A model generated the notes under the pieces. The model worked only from the letters and a program-made list of their open reading frames with translations. It did no database searches and had not been told where the DNA came from. Positions 54,541 to 63,229 of a stretch of 64,000 nt of DNA are shown piece by piece. The position numbers and the translations under genes were made by a program. Numbering within the stretch: the stretch's first letter is position 1; the number at the start of each line of letters is the position of its first letter. The DNA lies in assembly GCA_963752585.1 (NCBI GenBank), contig CAVVYV010000008.1, positions 310,001 to 374,000 of the forward strand, given 5' to 3'. Source of the DNA: CAVVYV01 sp963752585 (GTDB taxonomy: Bacteria > Actinomycetota > Thermoleophilia > Solirubrobacterales > 70-9).

Positions 54541-55449
54541 CTAACGGTAGCGGCGAAGCTCGGCGAGGCTGGACCTCCGGTCCCGGCCGCGGATCCGCGG
54601 CCGGAGACGGGCGGGGAGGTGCTCGAGCAGGCGTCCGCCGAGTCGCAGGGCGGGATCGACGGCGACCTCGCGCACCGCGCGCCAGGCCCAGACCGGCCAG
54701 CGCAGGAGGGCGAGCCGGCGGCGCTCGGAGTCGGTCAGCCGAGGGCCGAGAATTACCGCGAGACGGCGGATCTCGGCCCGCGAGCGGCCGAAACCTCGGG
54801 ACTTCTGGCCGGGATGGCCGAGCCGGGTGGCGAGGACGTCGTCGGGCAGCAGGGCCGGCATCTCACCCGCGATCGCGAGCCGAACCATCAGCTCGGCGTC
54901 GAAGACGTTCTGGAGGTCCTCGCGGAAGGTCCCGTGGAGCCGGAGCATCTCCCGCCGCCAGAAGGTCGACGGCTGGGGGACGTGCCACGGTGCCAGCACC
55001 CACCACTGCCGGCCGGCCAGCGGGCCCTCGCTAGCGGAGGGCGATCGCGGCTGCCAGACGCCGAGCTCGACCGGAGGGTCGCCCTCGAGCAGATCGAGGG
55101 ATGCCCCCGCCACCCAGCCGGCGCCGCTCCGCTCGAGGGCGCCGACCGCGGTCTCGAAGGCGCCGGGGAGGTAGTAGTCGTCGCTGTTTATGTAGGCGAC
55201 GATCTCGCCCGTGCTCCGCTCGATCCCCTTGTTGATCGCGTGGGACTGGCCCTCGTCGGGCTCCGAGACCCACCAGGCGAGCCGATCCTCGTAGCGGCGG
55301 ATGATCTCGACGGTCTCGTCGGTCGAGCCGCCGTCGACGATCACGTACTCCAGGTTCGGGTAGCCCTGGTCGAGCACCGAGCGGATCGTCCGCTCGATGT
55401 AGCGCCCCTGGTTATAGGACGGGGTGATGACCGAGAGCTTGGGCGCCAC
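54541..55449 (-). CDS. GT2 glycosyltransferase (paralogue A)
   Basis: From GTG 55449, 302 residues. 'LSVITPSYNQGRYIERTIRSVLDQGYPNLEYVIVDGGSTDE', 'SEPDEGQSHAINKGIERSTGEIVAYINSDDYYLPGAFE' and 'PWHVPQPSTFWRREML' define a GT2 subgroup with an ND(D) type DxD. The sequence 55110-55242 is almost identical to part of the paralogue at 57 kb. It has TAGACT exactly eight bases upstream and begins the operon with Wzm, Wzt and the DUF1698 methyltransferase. Confidence 0.9.
   Translation of the reverse strand: MAPKLSVITPSYNQGRYIERTIRSVLDQGYPNLEYVIVDGGSTDETVEIIRRYEDRLAWWVSEPDEGQSHAINKGIERSTGEIVAYINSDDYYLPGAFETAVGALERSGAGWVAGASLDLLEGDPPVELGVWQPRSPSASEGPLAGRQWWVLAPWHVPQPSTFWRREMLRLHGTFREDLQNVFDAELMVRLAIAGEMPALLPDDVLATRLGHPGQKSRGFGRSRAEIRRLAVILGPRLTDSERRRLALLRWPVWAWRAVREVAVDPALRLGGRLLEHLPARLRPRIRGRDRRSSLAELRRYR
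55110..55242. repeat. Near-identical segment, copy 1 of 2 (inside GT2 A)
   Basis: 133 bases matching 57652-57784 at 132 positions; the one difference is T at 55189 versus G at 57731. Similarity continues at a lower but still high level to about 55440. Confidence 0.85.
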
Positions 55450-55457
55450 GGCGGTGG

Positions 55458-55488
55458 AGTCTAGGAGCAGGGCCACCCGCCCTAGACT
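55458..55488. promoter_or_regulatory. Divergent TAGACT pair, each eight bases before a start codon
   Basis: TAGACT on - (55463-55458) is eight bases before GTG 55449 and TAGACT on + (55483-55488) is eight bases before ATG 55497. Identical hexamer and spacing on both sides make a strong case for two leaderless promoters. No clear -35 boxes. Confidence 0.6.
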
Positions 55489-55496
55489 GGCGCGCG

Positions 55497-56927
55497 ATGG
55501 CGCCCACGCCAAGGATGTCGGTGCTCGTGCCGCTCCAGGACGAGCGCGAGGCGGGAGTGGAGTGCGTGCGGGCCTGGACGAGCGGACAGGACGCGGCGCC
55601 CGAGAGTTTCGAGATCCTCGCGATCGCTCCCGGCGAGGATCGGCAGCTGGAGCACTCGGTTCGCCCCCTGTTGCGGGCCCACGATCGCTGGCTGCTCGCC
55701 CCCCGAGCAGATGAGTACGAGGCATTCAACCTTGGCGCGAGAGAGGCCCGTGGCGAGTTTCTGTTCGTCACCGAGGCTCACTGCGTGCCGGAGCCGGACT
55801 GCCTGGTGGCGATGCTCGAGGAGCTCGATCGGACCGGGGCGCCCGGGGTACGGGGGGCGAGTGTGCCGGAGGCGCGCGGCGCCCTTGGCATGCTCGAGCG
55901 GGACGCCTTCGAGGACGCGCTGGCGATCGAGAAGGAACCCGGGCACTGGCGAAAGGTGTTGATTCACAGCCTCGCGATCAGCCGCGACGTTTACCTCGGC
56001 GCCGGGGGTCTGCCCCCGCGCTACGGTGACTTTGCACCGTGGCCACTGGCGATCGCCCTCCATTCAGGGGGCCGGCGCCTCGTTTTCAGTCCCCGCCCGC
56101 GGGTGCGTCACGTCTACGACGGTGACCTCCGCCAGCTTGGTGCCCACGTGCGGAGCTGGGGCAAGGGGGAGATGCGCTACCGACGCGAGGTCCCTCTTGA
56201 GATCAGCGACCGTTACCTGGAGCCGGCGGCGGAGTGGGAGCAGCGCCTTCAGTACACCCGGGCAGGTGCCCTCCGCGCCTTGCGGGCGGCTCTCGCCCTG
56301 CGTCATCCAGGGACGTTGGTCGAGCTGGGCCGACATCTTGCGGTCGCCCTCTTCGGCCCGCGGGCGGCGATCGCCGCCGCCCGGATGGGCGCGTGGTGGG
56401 CGGCGCTTCGCGCGCGGACCGACCGCGACCCCAATCGCCGCCGCCGGTCCTTCGTCGGGTTCTGGAGGCTGACCAGCCGGCGGGGCCGGCTCGAGGGATT
56501 GGCGGAGGCGAAGCTCGGCGATTTCTCTCCCCGGGCGGCCGAGCGGATCGATTTCAGCGAGTCCCTGGCCGGCGGTTCGATCGGCTTTTACCATGCGGAG
56601 ACGCCCGCGGGCCACGGCCCACTCAGGTGGACCGCGCCGCTGGCCCTCCTCCAGGTACGGGTGCCCGGCGCCCAGCGGAGCCGCGCACGGCTGGAGCTTC
56701 ACCCGCTGACGAGGCCCGAAGAGGCTCCTCCGGCCCGCCCGCGGGTCGCCGTCGACAATCGTCCGGTCGCCATGACCGTCAGCGATGGGGCGATCGAGTT
56801 CGAGATCGATCCCGGCGAGCGCTGGATCGCGATCGCCTGCTCGCCGCTGCGGCCTCGCCGCTACGGCATCGACGATCCGCGCGCTCTGGGCGTTCCGGTG
56901 CGGTCGCTCGCCTTCGAGCCGGGCTGA
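55497..56927 (+). CDS. GT2-like protein with appended C-terminal beta domain
   Basis: 476 residues, intact. The N-terminal ~230 residues are a GT-A domain: 'MSVLVPLQDER', 'ADEYEAFNLGAREARGEFLFVTEAHCVPEPD', 'SLAISRDVYL'. The usual DxD is replaced by 'TEAHC', so the nucleotide-sugar site may be altered. From about residue 345 a beta-rich domain begins ('SLAGGSIGFYHAE', 'VAVDNRPVAM', 'DDPRALGVPVRSLAF') that resembles the tail of the sulfotransferase at 59-60 kb. The role of this domain is unknown; it may bind glycan. Confidence 0.82.
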   Translation: MAPTPRMSVLVPLQDEREAGVECVRAWTSGQDAAPESFEILAIAPGEDRQLEHSVRPLLRAHDRWLLAPRADEYEAFNLGAREARGEFLFVTEAHCVPEPDCLVAMLEELDRTGAPGVRGASVPEARGALGMLERDAFEDALAIEKEPGHWRKVLIHSLAISRDVYLGAGGLPPRYGDFAPWPLAIALHSGGRRLVFSPRPRVRHVYDGDLRQLGAHVRSWGKGEMRYRREVPLEISDRYLEPAAEWEQRLQYTRAGALRALRAALALRHPGTLVELGRHLAVALFGPRAAIAAARMGAWWAALRARTDRDPNRRRRSFVGFWRLTSRRGRLEGLAEAKLGDFSPRAAERIDFSESLAGGSIGFYHAETPAGHGPLRWTAPLALLQVRVPGAQRSRARLELHPLTRPEEAPPARPRVAVDNRPVAMTVSDGAIEFEIDPGERWIAIACSPLRPRRYGIDDPRALGVPVRSLAFEPG

Positions 56928-57992
56928 CCGCCCTCTCCGTTCCCGCCGGGCCACTCCGGTACGTGCTGCGGCCCGGGGTCACGTGCGATTGGCTCAAGCC
57001 CGATCGGCGAGGGCCCGTAGGGCCGGCCGTTTCGTGATCCGCTTGCGGGTACAGCCCCTTCCTTTCGCTGCCGGTCGCGGATCCTGATTGGCGGCCGCCA
57101 GCGCTTGGGCAGGTGCTCGAGCAGGTCGCCGCCCCAGGTGAGCACAGGGGTGACCACCCGATGCATAAACGGTCCGAGCAGGTAGTGGACGCCATAGATC
57201 ACGACCAACCTGCGAATCCGGGCGGCCGGCTCCAGCGCCCAGGACGCCCGCAACCTGAATCGCTCCCGCTTGCTCAGGTGCGGGGTGAAGATCTCGACGA
57301 AGCGAGCGATCTCCGGGCGCGAGTTCGTCATCTCGTAGGTCTTCTGCTCGGGGTGGACCCAGCGGATCGAGAGGAATTCGTCAGACAGGAGCTCTGGCGT
57401 CTCGCCGTCGTAGGCGAGCCTGAGCATGAACTCGGCGTCGAACGCGTAGTGCATGTCGGAGCGAAACATCCCGAACCGATCGAACAGCTCCCGGCGCCAG
57501 AACGAGGAGGGCTGGGGCACGTGCCAGGGCACCAGCATCCACCAGTGCCGTCCCTTGATCCTGCCCGCCTCGCAGTAGGAGGGAGGCTTCGGCCGCCATA
57601 CCCTCAGCCGCTGGGGCGGGTCGCCCTCCTCGACGTCGAGGGCTCCTCCGGCCACCCAGCCGGCGCCGCTCCGCTCGAGGGCGCCGACCGCGGTCTCGAA
57701 GGCGCCGGGGAGGTAGTAGTCGTCGCTGTTGATGTAGGCGACGATCTCGCCCGTGCTCCGCTCGATCCCCTTGTTGATCGCGTGCGGATTGGCCCTCGTC
57801 GGGCTCCGAGACCCACCAGGCCAAGCGATCCTCGTAGCGGCGGATGATCTCCACCGACTCGTCGGTGGAGCCGCCGTCGACGATCACGTACTCCAGGTTG
57901 GGGTAGCCCTGGTCGAGGACCGAGCGGATCGTCCGCTCGATGAAGCGTCCTTGGTTATAGGACGGGGTGATGACCGAGAGCTTGGGCGGCAA
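56861..57992 (-). CDS. GT2 glycosyltransferase (paralogue B), one frameshift
   Basis: From TTG 57992. 'LSVITPSYNQGRFIERTIRSVLDQGYPNLEYVIVDGGSTDES' and, after a +1 shift at 57784 (an extra G compared with paralogue A), 'HAINKGIERSTGEIVAYINSDDYYLPGAFE', 'WWMLVPWHVPQPSSFWRREL' and 'AEFMLRLAYDGE'. The body differs from A beyond about residue 110. Read as is, the ORF ends at 56861, overlapping the convergent gene; one frame change near 57060 would end it at 56994 with 'RITKRPALRALADRA', a more usual length. TACACT lies nine bases before the TTG. Confidence 0.85.
57652..57784. repeat. Near-identical segment, copy 2 of 2 (inside GT2 B)
   Basis: Partner of 55110-55242 (132 of 133 bases the same). 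The first difference on leaving it is the one-base insertion that causes the frameshift in this gene. Confidence 0.85.
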
Positions 57993-58001
57993 AGCGCGGC
58001 T

Positions 58002-58017
58002 AGTGTAAATGCGGAGG
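58002..58017. promoter_or_regulatory. -10 hexamer (minus strand) and Shine-Dalgarno (plus strand)
   Basis: TACACT on - (58007-58002) is nine bases before TTG 57992. On +, GGAGG at 58013-58017 is ten bases before TTG 58028, so this start appears to use a ribosome-binding site. Confidence 0.45.
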
Positions 58018-58027
58018 TTCGAGCGCC

Positions 58028-59206
58028 TTGCGAATCCTTGTTGCCGACACCTGCTACCCGTGGTTCCTCTCTGAGCACTATGGCTCCCGGCCGTCGCTGG
58101 AGCGACGCCCATACCAGGAGCAGCTCGACTCGGTAATCGGACGCGGGATGTCCCGCTCCGACATCTACTCGGCCGGGCTCCGGGGGCTGGGGCACGAGAC
58201 CGCCGATGTTCTCCTCAATTGCGAGCCTGCGCAGCGCCGCTGGCTCGACGAACAGCGATCCTGGCGGCAGCGGATCGCCGATCGGTGGGCGCGTCTCGCC
58301 CGGCGTCCGGAGCCCGACCCACCAGCGCTGGCCGAAATCGCGCTCGCACAGGTCGAGGAGTTCTCTCCGGACGTCCTCTACGTCCAGGACCCATGCTTCT
58401 TCCGGCGCGCCGAGCTCGATCGCATTCGTGGCAGCGGAGTCACGGTGGTGGGGCAGATCGCCAGCCGCCTCCCCGACTCCGATGTCCTCCGTGGCTACGA
58501 GCTGCTGGTCTCCTCGCTGCCCCATTACGTCCGCCACTTCGGCGAGATCGGCGTCGAGGGCCGCTATCTGCCCCTCGGCTTCGACCAGCGGGTGATCGGG
58601 CGCCTGCGAGAGCTGGGGGTGGACTGCGGCCCAGACTCCGAACGGACGGGCCGGGTGACGTTCATCGGTGGGGTCCACCCATCGATTCATCCGGCTCGGG
58701 TGAAGCTGCTCCAACACGTCGCGGCCCCCCTGGAGCTGGAGCTCTGGGGCCACGGGGTAGAGGAGCTGGCGCCGGAGTCCCCGATCAGAGCCCGTCACCA
58801 AGGCCATGCATGGGGGCTCGAGATGCATCGGATCCTCGCCCGCTCGCGAATCGTGATCAACGCTCACTCGGATGTGGCCGACGGCTACTCGAACAACATG
58901 CGGCTGTTCGAGGCGACTGGAGTCGGCGCCCTCCTAGTCACAGAGCTGGGTAGCAATCTCACCGAGCTGTTCGAGCCCGGGCGCGAGCTGGTCACCTACG
59001 ACGGGGCCGCCGACTTGATCCAGAAGGTCCGCTACTACCTTGACAACCCCGAGGAAGCTCGAACGATCGCGGCGGCGGGGCAGGCAAGGACCCTCGCCGA
59101 GCACACCTACCGCGATCGGATGCCCGAGCTCTCTCGGATGCTTGAGCCGAAGGCGGGGAACCGAGTGCCCGAACCCGGCCGGCGGCAGCCCGTTCTCAAC
59201 GGCTAG
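58028..59206 (+). CDS. CgeB-like glycosyltransferase (GT-B, family 1-like)
   Basis: 392 residues from TTG 58028. 'RILVADTCYPWFLSEHY' and 'FSPDVLYVQDPCFF' form the N-terminal domain. 'GYELLVSSLPHYVRHFGEIGVEGRYLPLGFD', 'VTFIGGVHPSIHPARVKLLQ', 'ARSRIVINAHSDVADGYSNNMRLFEATGVGALLVTELGSNL' and 'YLDNPEEARTIAAAGQART' match the Glyco_trans_1_2/CgeB type. Intact. Convergent with the sulfotransferase, stops overlapping as CTAG. Confidence 0.85.
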   Translation: MRILVADTCYPWFLSEHYGSRPSLERRPYQEQLDSVIGRGMSRSDIYSAGLRGLGHETADVLLNCEPAQRRWLDEQRSWRQRIADRWARLARRPEPDPPALAEIALAQVEEFSPDVLYVQDPCFFRRAELDRIRGSGVTVVGQIASRLPDSDVLRGYELLVSSLPHYVRHFGEIGVEGRYLPLGFDQRVIGRLRELGVDCGPDSERTGRVTFIGGVHPSIHPARVKLLQHVAAPLELELWGHGVEELAPESPIRARHQGHAWGLEMHRILARSRIVINAHSDVADGYSNNMRLFEATGVGALLVTELGSNLTELFEPGRELVTYDGAADLIQKVRYYLDNPEEARTIAAAGQARTLAEHTYRDRMPELSRMLEPKAGNRVPEPGRRQPVLNG

Positions 59207-60421
59207 CGGTGGACGAGGGCGACCCGCCGAACGGCGATTGCCAGATCACGGCTGTCATTGCTCTCGGGGTCGAGGTCGCAGGGCCGGACCGTCCGCCCGA
59301 CCTCGAGCTGAACGTGGACCGTCCCTTCGAACGCCGTCACTACCTCCGTCGGCATCGTGGCGGTCGCGGTCAGGACACCGTCCCGGCTGCCAAATGAGTG
59401 AGAGACGATCTCGCCGTTGACGGTGATCCGAAGGGTGTCGAGGATCGCCGGTTCGAGCACGTGGGGTATCTCGATCAGGAGGCGTTCGGCCTTGGGCGCG
59501 GCCCGAAGGTAGAGATGGGCGCGCCGTGAAGCGCCGATCCAGCCGAACCAGGGCTCCTCGTCGAGTTGCTCCCGGCCCGACCAGCCACGGCCTTGGATCG
59601 GCTCGCCGAACTGCAGGTCCGCAACCACTGGCGCGTCTGGGAAGCTGGCCCCTTCGTCGCGGGGATCGGAGGCCTGGCTCCATTTCGCGATCTGGCGTTC
59701 GAAACGCTGGGCGGCATGCCGGTGGAGCTGGGCGTCGAAAGAAGTCAACTTCAGCAGCGCGCCGAGCGTCTCCGCGCTCAGCTGCTCGCGCTTGAGCCGG
59801 TCCGTGGCCACGTTGGCCCGGGGCAATGGACCCAGTTCGTCCCAGCCGAGCCGGCGGGCAAGCCAGATCGCGGATTCGTCCAGGCGCTCGGTTACGGCGA
59901 CGAAGTCGCAGCGCTCAAGACCCTCCAGGGCCCTCTCGAGATTCTCGTCGCCGCCTTGCGGTCGTGATCCGCAGAGGACACGGGTCTGGACGTCGCCGAA
60001 GTGCTCCGGGAGCGAGCTCCGGCGCGCGCCGGAGCAGTTCGCCAAGCGAGTACTCCCGCGCGAGCCGCATCACCGCTACCCGCCTCTCGAAGGTCGGGGG
60101 ATCCAGCTCAGGCTCCAACACCCCGTACTCGTCGGGTGGAAACCAGCGGTAGTAGGAGTAGACCGAAAGAGCGCGCTCGATCGGGTCGCGGAGGCAGGTG
60201 ACCAGGTATGGCGGGTGTCGGAAGCGATCGATAAAGGTGATGTCGACGTGCCCCGTGACGTAGCGGAACTCGTCGAGGTAGCGCTCCTCTGGCATCGCGC
60301 GGTGGTAGAGCGCCAGGCAATCGCACGCGGCGAAGCGATCCGAGAGCAGCCGGGTCAGCGAGGTCCCGCCCGTCTTTCGGACGTGCATGAACAGCATGCT
60401 GTGTTGGGCCTGCCCAGGCAC
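59203..60421 (-). CDS. Sulfotransferase with appended C-terminal beta domain, one frameshift
   Basis: From GTG 60421 about 405 residues. 'MLFMHVRKTGGTSLTRLL' is the PAPS 5'-phosphosulfate loop and 'LVTCLRDPIERALSVYSYY' the 3'-phosphate site, as in the Sulfotransfer_2 family. A shift near 60030 separates this from a helical part 'RCDFVAVTERLDESAIWLARRLGW' and a tail from about residue 270 ('DLQFGEPIQGRGWSGRE' to 'SRDLAIAVRRVAL'). The tail resembles that of the GT2 at 55.5 kb. It likely sulfates a sugar of the surface glycan using PAPS. Confidence 0.85.
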
Positions 60422-60433
60422 CTACGGCGCGCG

Positions 60434-60457
60434 AGTATAAGAAGCGGCCGCTAGCCT
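60434..60457. promoter_or_regulatory. Divergent -10 pair between sulfotransferase and GDP-sugar reductase
   Basis: TATACT on - (60439-60434) is 12 bases before GTG 60421. TAGCCT on + (60452-60457) is eight bases before ATG 60466. Confidence 0.5.
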
Positions 60458-60465
60458 TCCCGGCA

Positions 60466-61437
60466 ATGGCGGCGGGCGTCCCCGATCCCAGCTTCTGGTC
60501 CGGAAAACAGGTCGTGGTCACCGGCGGCGCCGGCTTTCTCGGCCGCCCGACGGCGGCGCTGCTCCGGGATCTCGGCGCCGAGGTCAGGGTGCCCCGCTCG
60601 GCCGACCACGACCTTCGCGACCGCGAACTCGCCTTCCAGGCGATCCATGGCGCCGAGGTCGTCATTCACCTGGCGGCCAACGTCGGCGGGATCGGCTTCA
60701 ACCGGCGCAACCCCGGCCCCCTCGCCCACGACAACCTGGCGATGAGCCTCAACGTGTTCGAGGCCTGCCGCGCCCACGGCACGGGCAAGCTGGTCGTCGC
60801 CGGCACGGTCTGCTCCTATCCGAAGTTCACGCCCGTTCCCTTCAACGAGGACGAGATCTGGAACGGCTTCCCGGAGGAGTCGAACGCCCCCTACGGGCTG
60901 GCGAAGAAGATGAACTTCGTCCTCTCCGACACCTATCGGCGCCAGTACGGCCTCGACTCCTGCGTCCCGGTGATCGCCAATCTCTACGGGCCCGGTGACA
61001 ACTTCGACCTCGAGGACTCCCACGTGATCGCGGCGATGGTCCACAAGTACGTGGTCGCCACCGAGCGGGGTGACCCCGAGGTCGGTGCTGTGGGGGACCG
61101 GGGAGCCCTCGCGCGAGTTCCTCTATGTCGACGACGCCGCCCGGGCGCTGGTCTTGAGCGCCGAGCGCCTTGAGGTTCTGATCCGGTCAACATCGGCACC
61201 GGCCAAGAGACCCGGATCCGCGATCTCGCCGAGACGATCGCCGAGCTGGCCGGCTACGAGGGGAAGACCGTCTGGGACGACTCGCGACCCGACGGCCAGC
61301 CGAAGCGCTCGCTCGATACCTCGCGCGCCCGCGAGCTGATCGGCTTCGAGGCCGAGGTGCCCCTGGAGGAGGGGCTGCGGCGGACGATCGAGAGCTTCAG
61401 GGCGGTGGAGTTGACGACCGCCGGCTCCTCCGCATAG
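60466..61437 (+). CDS. fcl: GDP-L-fucose synthase-like epimerase/reductase, two frameshifts
   Basis: About 320 residues from ATG 60466. 'VVVTGGAGFLGRP', 'VVIHLAANVGGIGFNRRNP', 'LVVAGTVCSYPKFTPVPFNEDEIW' and YxxxK as YGLAK are typical of WcaG/Fcl-like enzymes. After shifts near 61085 and 61185: 'LWGTGEPSREFLYVDDAARAL' and 'NIGTGQETRIRDLAETIAELAGY'. With Gmd it would make GDP-fucose or a related GDP-6-deoxyhexose. A short helical insert and 'GFEAEVPLEEGLRRTIE' at the end are usual. No other fcl is seen. Confidence 0.83.
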
Positions 61438-61440
61438 CCT
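61435..61440 (+). promoter_or_regulatory. -10 hexamer TAGCCT for the membrane protein at 61.4 kb
   Basis: TAGCCT overlaps the fcl stop codon and ends seven bases before ATG 61448. Confidence 0.4.
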
Positions 61441-61447
61441 CGGGAAG

Positions 61448-63217
61448 ATGAAGTCGTCGTCGGGGGTCGGCGCGGCCGCCACGGCGATCAGGCTGCGCCT
61501 GGAGAGGCTGGCCGGGTCCGCGGCATTCGCCTATGGCTCGATCTTCCTGATCCAGTCAAAGCTGCTCTGGGGGATCTGGCAGTACCGCGACCTCAGCTCC
61601 GGCGACACCCCCAGTTACTTCGTCAGTGCGAGCAGGTGGGCCGACTCGTTCGCTCTCGATGCGGCGCATTATCCGCTCTACGCCTTCGCCTGGGGCTCGA
61701 TGCAATGGCTCGTCAGCGACCCATACGCGGTGACGATCGCTCACAGGGTCGTGATCGCATTGGCGGCCTCGCTTCTGGTTCTTGCCGTGCTCCGGCGCCT
61801 GCTCACGCCGGGAATCGCCTTGGTCTTGGCCGTCTGGTGGACGGTCCTGCCGATCAACTACGACAACCTCTACGAGCTCCACCTGTTCTCGCTGCTTCCG
61901 GGGTTGGCCGCGGTCCTGATCGCGCTGAGTGGGTCCGGCCTGCGGATGCGGTCCGGGGTCTTCGCTGTCCTGCTGGCGAGCACGGTCTTCTTGCGGACCG
62001 AGACCATGATTGCCCTCGCGATCTGGACCGCGGCTTGGATCCTCTACGAGGTGCGGCAGCGGCGAGAGGGAGAGGCGACTCCCCCGGCGAGGCTGATCAG
62101 AGCGTTCGGGTACCCCGTGCTGGTTGTGGCGGTGCTCGGCGTTGCTGTCGTCGCGAACGATCCGAAAGGCGGGGACGCGCTGGCTCGGATCAACCACAGG
62201 CAAGCGGTGAACGTCTGCCAGAACTACGCCTTCGGCTACGAGCAGAGGCACGACGATTACCGCGCCTCGCCGTTCGCGGGTTGCGGGCCCCTGGCCGTGA
62301 GGGAGTTCGGTGACGAGAGGCCGCTGCTCATCGAGGCGATCCGAGCGAATCCAGGCGCGATGGGAGAGCACTTCCTCTGGAACGCCGGGCTGGTCCCGTA
62401 TGGCCTGGAGTTGATGCTCTTTGACCGGATCTCAGCCGGCGCGGACCGTAATCCCGACTACGTCGAAGTCAAGACCGGATCGACGGCGAGCCTGGTCGGG
62501 TTGATCTGCCTGGCGGCATTCGTCGTGGGTGGGCTCGTGCTGCTGTGGCGGGATCGGCGGCGCTGGTGGGAGAGCTGGGTCCGCGAGCGAGCCTGGGGAT
62601 GGCTGGCGCTGGGCTCCCTGGCCATCACCGCGGCGATCGTGATGATCTGGCAGCGCCCACGGCCCTCCTACCTCTTCGCGCTGACCGTGCTGATTCTGGC
62701 GGTGGCCGGTATGAGCGCGATGGCGTACGCGGATCGATGGCCGGGGCTGGGTCGGCTCCGCGCCCTCCCTCCGCTCCTGGCGGTGCTGGTCCTGGTTGTG
62801 GTCCCCCCACACTACGGACCGGACTATCAGACCCCGCAGCTCGGACGGCCTGACCGTCCGATGAAGGCGATGGTGGATCGCCTCTATCCGTTTCGAAGCG
62901 ATCTTCGAGGCGGCGGGGCGGGGCTTCTCGCGACGTACGCAAGCCCTGTCTGCCCGTACCTGGGCGGGGCCAGGCCCTGCAAGGCGATCAGCTGGAAGGG
63001 GATCCTCAACAGACCGAAGGAAACCTCTGTCCTCGAAGCCTTGGATGCCCGTCGGGTGGATTACATCTACGCCGACACCGACGACCTGGTCGACCCCACG
63101 ATGAGAGAGCTTCTTACCGGCCTTGCGCCGTCTGAGTGGCGTCGGCTGTCACCGCCGTCCTCCGGTCAGGACTGGCTGCTGCTGGCACGCGGGCCGGCGA
63201 CGGGTCCGAGTTCATGA
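61448..63217 (+). CDS. Polytopic membrane protein, GT-C-like
   Basis: 589 residues, intact. About ten helices. 'YRDLSSGDTPSYFVSASRWADSF' in the first extracytoplasmic loop has an Asp where GT-C enzymes carry their catalytic acid. 'HYPLYAFAWGSMQWLVSDP', 'TVFLRTETMIALAIWTAAW' and 'WWTVLPINYDNLYELHLFSLLPG' are visible. The soluble C-terminal ~130 residues end 'SGQDWLLLARGPA'. Last gene of the polysaccharide region. A polyprenyl-phosphate-sugar transferase role is possible but not shown. Confidence 0.75.
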   Translation: MKSSSGVGAAATAIRLRLERLAGSAAFAYGSIFLIQSKLLWGIWQYRDLSSGDTPSYFVSASRWADSFALDAAHYPLYAFAWGSMQWLVSDPYAVTIAHRVVIALAASLLVLAVLRRLLTPGIALVLAVWWTVLPINYDNLYELHLFSLLPGLAAVLIALSGSGLRMRSGVFAVLLASTVFLRTETMIALAIWTAAWILYEVRQRREGEATPPARLIRAFGYPVLVVAVLGVAVVANDPKGGDALARINHRQAVNVCQNYAFGYEQRHDDYRASPFAGCGPLAVREFGDERPLLIEAIRANPGAMGEHFLWNAGLVPYGLELMLFDRISAGADRNPDYVEVKTGSTASLVGLICLAAFVVGGLVLLWRDRRRWWESWVRERAWGWLALGSLAITAAIVMIWQRPRPSYLFALTVLILAVAGMSAMAYADRWPGLGRLRALPPLLAVLVLVVVPPHYGPDYQTPQLGRPDRPMKAMVDRLYPFRSDLRGGGAGLLATYASPVCPYLGGARPCKAISWKGILNRPKETSVLEALDARRVDYIYADTDDLVDPTMRELLTGLAPSEWRRLSPPSSGQDWLLLARGPATGPSS

Positions 63218-63229
63218 TTCGGGTTTCTA

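Noticed and set aside
8112..63217. Modular natural-product (polyketide or nonribosomal peptide) cluster
   Set aside because: No ketosynthase, adenylation or carrier-protein motifs were seen. The AsnB, methyltransferase and glycosyltransferase genes fit a polysaccharide locus.
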